Translations under genes and position numbers: made by a program
Notes under the pieces: model-generated
Told to the model about the DNA's origin: nothing
Databases searched by the model: none
The model's input: the letters and a program-made list of their open reading frames with translations, nothing else
Assembly (NCBI GenBank): GCA_003157895.1
Contig: PMKW01000090.1
Span: 1 to 24,939 of the forward strand
Origin: Methanoregula sp.
GTDB taxonomy: Archaea > Halobacteriota > Methanomicrobia > Methanomicrobiales > Methanospirillaceae
Length of the DNA: 24,939 bases
Direction: 5' to 3'
Part shown: one piece after another, positions 15,699 through 23,323 of the stretch
How positions within the stretch are numbered: position 1 is the stretch's first letter
Layout: every line of letters starts with the position of its first letter

Positions 15699-16945
15699 GA
15701 TGAACCTCCGGCCCGGTTCAGAAGGGCAGCGTGTTCGCTCGTCTCGAACTTCACCCGTTCGCATGTATTGACCAGTATGCGACCATCGATCTCGCGGCCA
15801 TGGCAGATAACATACCGCCCGAGCACCTTGTCCCGCACCTGGAGAAAGACCTCATCCATACCCAGCGGGTTGTTCTCTGCGATCTCCTTTGCCGCATTGA
15901 GGGTGATGCCGGTGAGAGACTCGACAACGTCCCGCTGGAGCAGGATATTGTGTGTCTTCTCCCCGTCGTCAAGCCATCCTTTGATCCGCAGGTCGTACAC
16001 GAACTTCGGCTGGATCTCGTGGATAGGGCAGTAGTTCTGGCGCGAGAGGGCACGGTTGCAGCCCTCAACCGGGCAGCGCTTGATAATGCCGGAGCCGGGC
16101 GCGATATGGACGATGGAGCCCTGGACTGCAGTCTCTCCACCGCTGACCGGGATATCCCCTTCCTCCTGCATGATCGTTGCGGTGTTCAGGTTCAGCGAGA
16201 GCCGGCCGTTGAACTCGTCGACCTGTGCATAGAAGATTGTGTAGACTGCACCGACAACGAGCTTTTCCTTGCCCGGCTCTTTCCAGATCACGAACTTGAT
16301 CGTACCGGTCTCGTCGCCCAGCAGGCCGGACTGGAGCATCCGCTCGTGGCTGGCGTCCCATTCCTGGATCACCTTAGCGCGGACACCAGCAATACCGGGA
16401 TGCAGGTCTTTGATGGGTACCGGTGTGGGGATGAGCGAGCGGTCCTCGCTGATCTCCTTCACTGTTGTCCCCGAGTGGATCTTCAGGTTGGGGACACCCT
16501 TGAACTCGTCCACCACCGCGGACTCGATATGGTACCACGACCCTTCGGCCATCGCAGGCGCATTGGATTTTGCCCATGCCACGAACCGGATCGCGCCCGA
16601 CTCGTCGGCAATGATCCCGCTCTGGGCTATAGACGGCGATGCCGGTGCCGAGAGCGCGACCACCTTTCCAACGATGGTGACCCAGTCCCCGGGAACGCCC
16701 TCGGCGATCTTCTTCTCTTCGTTCCCGCTGCCGGCTTTACTGCCGCCACCGGAACCGGCAGTGGGAATGTTGAACTCCTTGTTGAGTTCATTGGTTACGC
16801 TGCGTTCCGCTTCCTGTGGCTGGACGCCGAATTCATCAACAAGCCTGCGGAGTTTGCCCTCGATCTTTTTTACGTCGACTGCCTTTCCGCTCTTTGAAAA
16901 CTTTCGGGAGATTCTTTCTGCTGCTTCGGAATAATCCATGTTCAT
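15695..16945 (-). CDS. rpa: Replication protein A (single-stranded-DNA-binding) with zinc finger
   Basis: Archaeal RPA coats single-stranded DNA during replication, repair and recombination. The 416 residues contain a helical N-terminal region (about 1-60), a Gly/Ser linker, an OB fold at about 85-165 (WVTIVGKVVALSAPA, GAIRFVAWAKS), a second at about 183-262 (GVRAKVIQEWDASHERML, GTIKFVIWKEP) and a C-terminal domain from about 275. This last holds a zinc finger, C291-x4-C296 and C306-x2-H309 (CPVEGCN, YCPIHE), inside another OB-like fold, as in euryarchaeal RPA41-type proteins. ATG 16945 has GGAG 4 bases before it; ATG 16939 (spacing 10) is an equally good start. A TATA box lies at 16981-16986. 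The partner gene overlaps its stop by 4 bases. Confidence 0.93.
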   Translation of the reverse strand: MNMDYSEAAERISRKFSKSGKAVDVKKIEGKLRRLVDEFGVQPQEAERSVTNELNKEFNIPTAGSGGGSKAGSGNEEKKIAEGVPGDWVTIVGKVVALSAPASPSIAQSGIIADESGAIRFVAWAKSNAPAMAEGSWYHIESAVVDEFKGVPNLKIHSGTTVKEISEDRSLIPTPVPIKDLHPGIAGVRAKVIQEWDASHERMLQSGLLGDETGTIKFVIWKEPGKEKLVVGAVYTIFYAQVDEFNGRLSLNLNTATIMQEEGDIPVSGGETAVQGSIVHIAPGSGIIKRCPVEGCNRALSRQNYCPIHEIQPKFVYDLRIKGWLDDGEKTHNILLQRDVVESLTGITLNAAKEIAENNPLGMDEVFLQVRDKVLGRYVICHGREIDGRILVNTCERVKFETSEHAALLNRAGGSS

Positions 16946-16980
16946 ACATCTCCATTAACGACTTGCGGTTTTGTATGGTC

Positions 16981-16986
16981 TATATA
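16981..16986 (-). promoter_or_regulatory. TATA box of the RPA operon
   Basis: CTATATAG on the minus strand would start RNA near 16958, leaving about 12 bases of leader that contain the GGAG ribosome site of RPA. The element is palindromic and could in principle also serve the plus strand. Confidence 0.5.
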
Positions 16987-17076
16987 GTGTAAGCATGTGT
17001 AGTGAAAGTGTCGGATTGATCTTTTCTTCGCCGCGATGGTGAGGTTTATGTCACGTGGCGTTAACCTTAGGATACT

Positions 17077-17271
17077 ATGACTGAGATAACCGCAGATAGC
17101 ACTATCTATGATCTCCTCAAGGCCAAGCCCGAGGCAACTGAAGCCCTCTTCAAGTTCGGTATGGGCTGTGTCGGCTGCGCCATTGCCCGCGGCGAGACGA
17201 TCCGCCAGGCTGCCGAGGCACACGGCATCCCGCTGCCCGAGCTTGTCAAGGCGCTCGGCATAAAAGAATAA
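17077..17271 (+). CDS. DUF1858 domain protein, 64 residues
   Basis: A complete single-domain protein. It begins MTEITADSTIYDLLKAKPEA and carries the family hallmark GMGCVGCAIARGETI, two cysteines in C-x2-C spacing, followed by a helix ending in HGIPLPELVKALGIKE. DUF1858 proteins occur in anaerobes, alone or fused to hybrid-cluster and iron-repair proteins; the C-x2-C pair suggests redox or metal chemistry, but no reaction is established to my knowledge. It diverges from the RPA operon. A TATA-like TTTATGT near 17044-17050 sits about 30 bases upstream. A strong inverted repeat begins in its last codons. Confidence 0.85.
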   Translation: MTEITADSTIYDLLKAKPEATEALFKFGMGCVGCAIARGETIRQAAEAHGIPLPELVKALGIKE

Positions 17272-17285
17272 TTTACATTCTTTTT
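17262..17285. terminator. Inverted repeat and T-run at the end of the DUF1858 gene
   Basis: AAAAGAAT (17262-17269) and ATTCTTTT (17277-17284) form a perfect 8-base stem around AATTTAC, and T continues to 17285. It overlaps the stop codon TAA (17269-17271). Its AT-rich stem can serve both convergent genes. Confidence 0.55.
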
Positions 17286-17381
17286 GCAGTGCTCCCGGAA
17301 TCGCACCGGGTCAGAGAGTGATTTCATCACTGGTATTATTGTGCAGGGAAAACCGCACGGAACCGGGAAAAATTGCACTTC

Positions 17382-18263
17382 TTATTTTTTTATCTGTTCA
17401 GCGAGGCGAACCAGCTCGTCAAGGGACGAGTCGGGATATTTCTTCAGATAGCTTGCAACCACCGGCTCGTGCATGAGCGTGCAGCGGGCGCAGTTCCAGA
17501 CCCGGCCGCCGTTTGAACCCGATGCCCACTGGCCGAGGTTCTCGTCTTTACAGGGATAGAACGGGCAGTAGCAGAAATCGCAGGACTGCCCCTTGAAATG
17601 GCAGGGGTAATACGGACAGTTGTCGGGCGACCACTCGATCCAGTGCTCGCCCCTGATCCGGCTGAAGATGAAGAACGCCGGGCGTTCGGCCACAACTGCG
17701 GTATCGTGGCGTGTAAGTGCTTCGGGGATCCCGTGGAGCACCGCCTCGCGGACACGCATTCCCACATCTGTCATGCGACCGGCGGAGCGGTGTTTTTCCA
17801 CTCCCTCGCACGCAACAATGACCGCATCGGCGGGGGTACCGGTCAGCGGGAGGTCAAGCGCCAGCAGTGCCTCGGTCTTGGCCTCGGTTGCGACCATGAT
17901 GGTCGCGAGCAACGCAGCATCGCTCATCCCTTCGCTGCTGGTAACAAGGATATTGATCGTCCCTGCTCCCCCATGCTCTTCGCGGCGGATCCCGGCCGTA
18001 ATGAAGACGGTAATAAAATCATGCTGGAGCACGCAGGTCTGGCTCGCGGGAACGGAGGTCAGGAGGCCGAAATAGTCCGAACCGATACCGGAACCGGCCG
18101 CCGCCATATCAAGTTCTTTATCTGCGTCCGCAGGATCCCGGTCCGGCCCGGCCGTATGGTTCAGGAGCGTCGAAACCGAGCGGATGCCGCCATTGATACC
18201 GGTGCTTGCAGCGCGGAACGACCCGCGGATAAAAAGAGTATCGGATTCGGTATAATATCTCAT
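17382..18263 (-). CDS. cbiZ: Adenosylcobinamide amidohydrolase CbiZ fused to a cysteine-rich domain
   Basis: CbiZ cleaves the aminopropanol side chain from adenosylcobinamide to give adenosylcobyric acid, salvaging incomplete corrinoids for B12, which methanogens need for methyl transfer. Residues 1 to about 205 are the CbiZ domain (RAASTGINGGIRSVSTLLNH, FITAGI, GTINILVTSS). Residues about 214-270 form a compact cysteine-rich module with C216, C221, C228, C231, C233, C238, C258, C261 and H265 (the small cysteine-rich family PF04071), expected to bind zinc or an iron-sulfur cluster. I infer that it assists corrinoid handling or regulation. A short lysine-rich helix ends the protein. The start overlaps the upstream gene stop by 4 bases (ATGA), so it is coupled to the glycyl-radical-domain gene. 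Confidence 0.88.
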   Translation of the reverse strand: MRYYTESDTLFIRGSFRAASTGINGGIRSVSTLLNHTAGPDRDPADADKELDMAAAGSGIGSDYFGLLTSVPASQTCVLQHDFITVFITAGIRREEHGGAGTINILVTSSEGMSDAALLATIMVATEAKTEALLALDLPLTGTPADAVIVACEGVEKHRSAGRMTDVGMRVREAVLHGIPEALTRHDTAVVAERPAFFIFSRIRGEHWIEWSPDNCPYYPCHFKGQSCDFCYCPFYPCKDENLGQWASGSNGGRVWNCARCTLMHEPVVASYLKKYPDSSLDELVRLAEQIKK

Positions 18264-18622
18264 GCAACGGAATAGCGCATGCGATCTTTCAGTTCCTGCC
18301 GCTTACCGGCGTTCCAGCCGGAAACGTCCTGCAGGTACCCGGTGACGCGGCTGACCTGCACGACATCGTGCGAACCGCATTCGGGACAGACCGCCTGGCC
18401 GCAGAGCGGGCAGTACTCGATGCCCGAGATGATCTCGTGGTTGCAGTGGCAGTGGTCGAGCGGGCACATCAGTTCAAGGTGTGTTTCGCCGCAGTTGGGA
18501 CAGGGATTCTCGTCGACAATCAGGTGGCAGGTATGGCACTTGTATTTACGCTCTTTTTCCGGAATATCATCCAGAGTTTTGTATTTATCTGCTATTTTCC
18601 TTTGTTCTGCGGTCCAATCCAT
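18260..18622 (-). CDS. Stand-alone zinc/glycyl-radical domain protein (NrdD C-terminus-like)
   Basis: A 120-residue protein resembling only the tail of anaerobic ribonucleotide reductase (NrdD). The C-terminus, SRVTGYLQDVSGWNAGKRQE then LKDRMRY, is the NrdD glycyl-radical segment, with G95 at the radical position. Just before it, C71-x2-C74 and C79-x2-C82 match the NrdD zinc site. The N-terminal half adds further Cys pairs (C29/C32, C41/C44, C53/C58/C60), suggesting one or two extra metal sites. It lacks the barrel that binds nucleotides, so it cannot reduce nucleotides alone. Roles could be a spare radical domain, as YfiD is for pyruvate formate-lyase, or a metal-binding regulator. The frame is open to GTG 18637, but the TATA box at 18645-18654 favours a leaderless ATG 18622. 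cbiZ is coupled downstream. Confidence 0.8.
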   Translation of the reverse strand: MDWTAEQRKIADKYKTLDDIPEKERKYKCHTCHLIVDENPCPNCGETHLELMCPLDHCHCNHEIISGIEYCPLCGQAVCPECGSHDVVQVSRVTGYLQDVSGWNAGKRQELKDRMRYSVA

Positions 18623-18644
18623 ACTATAACATTGCACAGGTCAT

Positions 18645-18654
18645 TAATAAATAT
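18645..18654 (-). promoter_or_regulatory. TATA box of the glycyl-radical-domain/cbiZ operon
   Basis: ATATTTATTA on the minus strand is centred about 28 bases before ATG 18622, so the message is likely leaderless and the upstream GTG 18637 is not the start. Confidence 0.55.
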
Positions 18655-18734
18655 TTAGAACCAGCAGGTTCGATGAACTGCGATTTCATGGATTAAAAAG
18701 CGCGCATATGCGGATCTGGTCGCAAAGAGCCCTC

Positions 18735-18743
18735 ATTTAAATA
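18735..18743. promoter_or_regulatory. Orphan TATA-like element in a 266-base spacer
   Basis: ATTTAAATA is palindromic and stands between the pyrF 3' end (18889) and the glycyl-radical-domain gene (18622). On the minus strand it could be a second, more distant promoter for that operon; on the plus strand it would drive an untranslated RNA towards pyrF. No gene is seen in 18661-18888. Confidence 0.3.
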
Positions 18744-18888
18744 CAACAATACAATCTGGGGAATTATCGGGGCCGGTTGGGGGATCAGGGCCTGATTTCT
18801 CCCCTTCACCGGATCGCACCATAGCGATTCCCGCTGCCTGAATACTGCCGGTATTCAACCCGGATTTTCCGGACCCCTGCTCCCGCAA

Positions 18889-19527
18889 TTACCCGGTGCG
18901 GACCTTCGCAAACGATTCCGCAGCTGCTGCCGGATCCTCTGCCTCATAGATCGCGCGGCCAACGATGATCCCGTCCACGATCTTTGCTACCGCTGCCACA
19001 TCGCCACCCTGCGCCCCGACACCCGGTGAGAGGATCTTCCGGTTCCCGATAATCCTGCGCAGCACCTTCACCCGCTCCGGCCGCGTGGCGGGGGCGATGA
19101 TCCCGTCTGCCCCGCACTCCATTGCGATGCCTGCAATCTTCTCCGCGGCGCCGCCATGGAAGAACGCGGTCGCCCCCGGATGGCTCATCTCGGCAACCAC
19201 AAAACACGCCCCGCCGTAGTCCGCAGCGGCATCAACGCAGGCCTGCACCGCGTCTTTCCCGGTAAAGCCGTGGCATATGAGTGAAGAGAAGCCCGCATCA
19301 AAGACCTGCTCGGCGATCAGCCTGTTCGTGTTGGGGATGTCAGCGATCTTGAAGTCAGCGATAAGCGGGAGGTCAAGGGTTTCGAGCTCCCCGGCAAAAG
19401 CAAGCCCACAGGAAAGGATGAGCGGATACCCTATCTTGATCGCGTCGATATGCTGGGCACAGGTATGGGCGATTTTAAGCGCCTGCTTTTTTTCGGTCAC
19501 GTCCAGTGCGAGGATCAACTCAGCCAT
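18889..19527 (-). CDS. pyrF: Orotidine 5'-phosphate decarboxylase
   Basis: PyrF removes CO2 from OMP to give UMP, the last step of pyrimidine synthesis. The 212-residue TIM barrel has K31 in AIKIGYPLIL, the catalytic D58-F-K60-I-A-D63 array (IADFKIADIPNTN), the phosphate-binding end ILSPGVGAQGGD and GRAIYEAEDPA. The size is normal for archaeal PyrF. The start at 19527 lies inside the end of the deoxyhypusine synthase gene (8-base overlap), so the two are probably transcribed and translated together. In archaea the same fold also serves hexulose-phosphate synthase, but DxKxxD with IPNTN is the OMP decarboxylase pattern. Confidence 0.95.
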   Translation of the reverse strand: MAELILALDVTEKKQALKIAHTCAQHIDAIKIGYPLILSCGLAFAGELETLDLPLIADFKIADIPNTNRLIAEQVFDAGFSSLICHGFTGKDAVQACVDAAADYGGACFVVAEMSHPGATAFFHGGAAEKIAGIAMECGADGIIAPATRPERVKVLRRIIGNRKILSPGVGAQGGDVAAVAKIVDGIIVGRAIYEAEDPAAAAESFAKVRTG

Positions 19528-20458
19528 GGTGGAGCCGCTCCGTCACTGCCGCAGCCAGGACGGGCAGGGTGATCGTTGCATCGCCATACACGGTGACCGC
19601 CTGCGCATCCTCCGTGATCTTGCCCCATGACCGGGCCTCGTCCAGCGTTGCGCCCGAGAGCCCGCCGAGGTCCGGGCGGTCCCCGGTCAACTGGATGGCA
19701 TAGCTGAACCCGTTCGGGGTCATGAGCATACTCTGAAGGATGAAGTTCTTGGGCACCCCGCCGCCTACGAGCATGGCACCGGCTTTCTTTGCCGTGAAGC
19801 ACCGGTCCATCAGCGCCGGCATGTCGGCAAAGGCGTCCACCGTCACCTTGTTTGTCTGGGAGAAGAGCCAGAACTGGAGACCGATCATTGAGTCCTGCAC
19901 CGCGGGGTTATATACGGGGATCTTCTTCCGGGCAGCGGTATGGAGGATGCCCGACTTTGCGTGCTTCCCGATATGCTCGAGGAGTGCAGATATGGAGATG
20001 GTGGAGCCCGGTTCGAGTTCGCCAAACACACCCTGCATGAACTCCTCGAAATGCTCGAAGGCCTCGTTCGGGAGATAGACATCGTAGATACGGTTGATCT
20101 CATCGCGCCGGAGCTCGATATCATCGCAGAAGGCCGTGCCGTGGAAGTGCCGGCACCCGATCGCTTCGATGATGTCGTGCGTGAGGTTGGCGCCGGTCGA
20201 GACGAGAATATCGATGTGACCGTCTTTGATCAGGTCGGAAACGATCCCTCCCATGCCCGCAGGCACCATCGCACCTGCAAGCCCGAAGAACTTCGTGGTC
20301 TCCTTATCCCGGAGCATCTGCTCCCAGATATCCGCGGCGCGGGCGAGCGATCCGCCGTTGTAGGCGCCGGCCTTTCCCATCGCCTCCACCAGTTCGTTCA
20401 CCGTCATCTCAGGCTTCACATGGAGCTGGGTGACCGGCATCTCGCAATGTTGTGTCAT
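19520..20458 (-). CDS. dhs: Deoxyhypusine synthase
   Basis: DHS transfers the butylamine group of spermidine to a lysine of initiation factor aIF5A, using NAD, the first step to hypusine. The 312 residues contain GGSLARAADIWEQML near the N-terminus, the NAD-binding STGANLTHDIIEAIG, YNPAVQDSMIGLQFW, and the active-site loop SGATLDEARSWGKI with the catalytic lysine K280. The frame is open far upstream to 20593, but GGGGGATTC lies just before ATG 20458 and the family starts near this point. A TATA-like CTTTAAAG near 20492-20500 fits this, leaving a short leader with the ribosome site. pyrF overlaps its end by 8 bases. It is divergent from the methyltransferase gene. Confidence 0.95.
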   Translation of the reverse strand: MTQHCEMPVTQLHVKPEMTVNELVEAMGKAGAYNGGSLARAADIWEQMLRDKETTKFFGLAGAMVPAGMGGIVSDLIKDGHIDILVSTGANLTHDIIEAIGCRHFHGTAFCDDIELRRDEINRIYDVYLPNEAFEHFEEFMQGVFGELEPGSTISISALLEHIGKHAKSGILHTAARKKIPVYNPAVQDSMIGLQFWLFSQTNKVTVDAFADMPALMDRCFTAKKAGAMLVGGGVPKNFILQSMLMTPNGFSYAIQLTGDRPDLGGLSGATLDEARSWGKITEDAQAVTVYGDATITLPVLAAAVTERLHHG

Positions 20459-20674
20459 GAATCCCCCGGAATTGTTGCATGGATATTGGTTTTCTTTAAA
20501 GATAACTGTGCTTTCAGGAAATCTGCATGCCGGGTGGCTGATAAAACGAAAGACTGATACTGAAACGCTCAGGAATCTCTCAAGAAGCGTCACTTCTCAT
20601 GCAGGCACCCCGGGCTGTCCGGATTTTGTCCATCAGCCGCACCCGCCACAACATTATCGGTATAAAGGTCAATT

Positions 20675-23056
20675 ATGATCCGGATGCCGGCACCGATTGG
20701 ACCCGATACGGGCGGGTCACTGTCTCTCACCCCCCCGGGGGTGACTCTTCTCTCTGCGCTTGAGACCGCACGTGATATTCTCGCCCGCCGGCTGGTTGAT
20801 GACCATCACGCAATCCCCGACCCGGATCTGAATTATATAACCGTCTCATCCCTCCTCCAGGAGATCTTTCTGAAAACCGGTCAGGAATGCGGGTTCGTTG
20901 AACCGGGAACGGTTGCTGGCCTCGCGGGGTGTGACGGGATTGCCGGGCGTATGGCACGGGCCTGCTCGGATGCCGGTCTCAACCCGGAGCTCTTCTTTGA
21001 AAAAGGGCCGGATAGTCATCGTATTTTTCCGGTCCTGCCGGATGAACCGCTTCGCGCGATCCTCGCCCGGATGGAAGAGCCGGACTTTCCTGTGCCCGTT
21101 GTCCGGCTCCCTCTGGAGGAATTTGCCGGTGTCCTTGAGCATTTCCTTGGAATACAGGTTCAGGCTGCTGACGGCAGCCGGGTGAAGCGTGTCGGTAAAT
21201 CCGCACTGCTCTCTACCGGCTCTGTGGACATCCCCCCTCAGGATATCATCGGGTATGTGGTAAGGGAGTCCGCCGGTCTGGTCACAGAGAGATCAATGAT
21301 TGACAGCGGGCAGCTCTACCGGGTCCTCGATCCGGCATGCGGTGCCGGGCTTTTTCTCCTCGCCGCATACCGGTTCCTTGTCCGCACCAGGACCCGGAGC
21401 GCCGGTCATTCAGAACAGGGGGGTGACGCTTCACGTGAGGTTCTCTCCAGGTCAGTTTTTGGCACCGATATTGATCCGGAATCCGTGAGTGCTGCACGCC
21501 TTGTCCTGTTGTTTGCTTTCATCGAGGATAGCCGGCGATCAGGTTGTATAGTTGCATCGCCCGGTCAGATACGCGGGGTCTGTACGAATCTGATAAAGAC
21601 CATCCGGTGCGGCAACTCCCTGATAGCTCCGGATTATTTCTCGGGAAAACCGGTGTACCCGTTCAACGCGGAAGAACGCCGGAAAGTGAATCCGTTCGAT
21701 TGGAAGGAAGCATTTCCCGAAATCATGGATGTGGGCGGGTTTGATGCGGTGATCGGTGCCCCCCCGCCATACCGGCCGTTTAAAATACCGGCCAGGGATG
21801 AATACTTCCAGACCCACTATGATACCTATGGAGCATCGGCCGGCCTGTATGGCTACTTTATCGAGAGGGGACTCTCGCTTCTGAAGCCTGGAGGAATAAT
21901 CACGGTTCTTGTTCCCACCACGTTCCTGCGATCCCGGCACACCCGGCCGCTCCGGCGGTTCCTCCTCTCCCGCCAGATCGTTGCGATAACCAATACCGGC
22001 CGGACCCGTCTTTTACCGGAAGGTGATGTGCTGATGTATTCTCTCACTCTCCAGAACCAGCCTCCCGACCGGCCGTTTATTGTCTCACCGATTTGGACCA
22101 GTGCCGGATCCCGGCCGGGGGTCTTTCCCGGAGCACATGATTTCACGCTTGACCAGCGTTCGCTTGATGATGGGGGATGGAAACTTGATGACACCCGTAT
22201 CGCAGATCTTCTTGAAAAAATACTGATGGCCGGGACCCCGCTTGAACAATATGTTATGGGGGAGATTGGTGCGGGATTATACCGTACACGGAACAATCCG
22301 TTGGTTGTGGATCAGGCAACAAAAAACCGGTTGATGAAGAAAGCATGGTGGTGCCGGCATTTTTTTGTCCCGTTGCTGCGCCCGGCTGATATCCGGCGAT
22401 ACGTACCGGAGAAGCCGGAACGGTTTGTGCTGTCGATAAAAAACAGCCGGAATTTCCGGAAGTGCCGGGCATTGGTCACCTATCTTGAGAAATCTATGAG
22501 AGAACAAGATAAGGAATCCGGATTTACTAACAGCATCGTGTATCCGGATTCAGCCTCAGATATTTCCATCAGTAATTCGGAATCAGAAGAGAAGAGGCCA
22601 AAAATTATTTTTTCACCCTATCAGGATAATCCGGTATTTTCCTATGACCTGGAGGGCACCTACGCGGTCTCACAAACACTTCTGTCGATCCCCCGGAAAG
22701 ATCCGTTTCTTGCAGGGATTCTGAACTCTTCGCTTGGCAGGTTTGTTATCACCCGCATCTGTTCGCTTACTGATCGCGGGTATAATATCAGCACGGCAGC
22801 TGTCGGGAAACTCCCCATCTACACTCCCGACTTCGATAACCCGGATGACAAAGCCCGGCACGATCGCATGGTTGCGCTCGTCAATGAAATGCTGGAGCTG
22901 CACAAGCACCTGAGCAACGCAAAGACCGACCAGGAAAAACGGATCATCACGCAGGAGATTGAGTCAACCGACCGGCAGATCGACTCGCTGGTGTACGGGC
23001 TCTACGGGCTGACGGCCGATGAGATTGTGATCGTCGAAGAAACGGTCGGCAGGTAA
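20675..23056 (+). CDS. Eco57I/TaqI-like DNA methyltransferase homologue with altered catalytic motif
   Basis: A 793-residue protein of the N6-adenine methyltransferase type. Residues 1-200 are a helical region without a visible nuclease motif. The methyltransferase core has motif I D219-P-A-C-G-A-G-L-F-L, the acidic motif VFGTDIDPES (261-270) and RCGNSLIAPDYF. Motif IV should read NPPY but reads GAPPPY (361-366), with no asparagine. HYDTYGASAGLYGYF then LLKPGG follow as in the family. Residues about 540-740 look like the TaqI-type target-recognition domain (IGAGLYRTRNNPLVVDQ, FILSPYQDNPVF-like phrases) and the end is a coiled coil. It may bind SAM and DNA without methylating, or use an altered site. 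No endonuclease gene is next to it. ATG 20675 has AAAGGT upstream; a TATA-like TATAAAG at 20661-20667 is too close, so a later start is possible. Confidence 0.8.
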   Translation: MIRMPAPIGPDTGGSLSLTPPGVTLLSALETARDILARRLVDDHHAIPDPDLNYITVSSLLQEIFLKTGQECGFVEPGTVAGLAGCDGIAGRMARACSDAGLNPELFFEKGPDSHRIFPVLPDEPLRAILARMEEPDFPVPVVRLPLEEFAGVLEHFLGIQVQAADGSRVKRVGKSALLSTGSVDIPPQDIIGYVVRESAGLVTERSMIDSGQLYRVLDPACGAGLFLLAAYRFLVRTRTRSAGHSEQGGDASREVLSRSVFGTDIDPESVSAARLVLLFAFIEDSRRSGCIVASPGQIRGVCTNLIKTIRCGNSLIAPDYFSGKPVYPFNAEERRKVNPFDWKEAFPEIMDVGGFDAVIGAPPPYRPFKIPARDEYFQTHYDTYGASAGLYGYFIERGLSLLKPGGIITVLVPTTFLRSRHTRPLRRFLLSRQIVAITNTGRTRLLPEGDVLMYSLTLQNQPPDRPFIVSPIWTSAGSRPGVFPGAHDFTLDQRSLDDGGWKLDDTRIADLLEKILMAGTPLEQYVMGEIGAGLYRTRNNPLVVDQATKNRLMKKAWWCRHFFVPLLRPADIRRYVPEKPERFVLSIKNSRNFRKCRALVTYLEKSMREQDKESGFTNSIVYPDSASDISISNSESEEKRPKIIFSPYQDNPVFSYDLEGTYAVSQTLLSIPRKDPFLAGILNSSLGRFVITRICSLTDRGYNISTAAVGKLPIYTPDFDNPDDKARHDRMVALVNEMLELHKHLSNAKTDQEKRIITQEIESTDRQIDSLVYGLYGLTADEIVIVEETVGR

Positions 23057-23323
23057 GATTCTCCGTCGTAAAAACACCCCCCGATCTGAAAAACGGCCGC
23101 CAAGGCATCCCGGGAGGCCGATCTTTCTGAAAACGACCTGCAGGTTGTCCCAAAAAACCGGATCGGTACAGGGCCGCTATTTTGCAGGTCTAAAAATGGT
23201 GAAAATTCGTTCTTTTGAGAAAATCTCTTGAAAATACTGTTTTTTCTATTGGCGTGGACATCGTTTCCCGTGGCGTCCTTAGCCATCTGCACCATTCGAA
23301 AACCTCTCCGTCGGAGAAATGGG
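23057..23323. other. Spacer between convergent genes
   Basis: No gene seen. A palindrome ACCTGCAGGT lies near 23136-23145, and a six-T run at 23240-23245 could terminate the methyltransferase message. The right end holds the terminator of the following minus-strand gene. Confidence 0.4.
23298..23317 (-). terminator. Hairpin terminator of the 23324-23776 gene
   Basis: TCTCCG (23305-23310) and CGGAGA (23312-23317) form a perfect 6-base stem. Read on the minus strand, it comes a few bases after the stop and is followed by GGTTTT. Confidence 0.5.

Noticed and set aside
15731..16897. A 388-codon plus-strand frame opposite RPA
   Set aside because: Antisense shadow; RPA shows OB folds and a zinc finger on the other strand.
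18733..18822. A 29-residue minus-strand frame in the spacer before the glycyl-radical-domain gene
   Set aside because: No ribosome site, no hydrophobic or domain features, and composition like non-coding DNA.
20459..20593. N-terminal extension of deoxyhypusine synthase
   Set aside because: The extra 45 residues look random, and a GGGGGATTC site with a TATA-like box supports ATG 20458.
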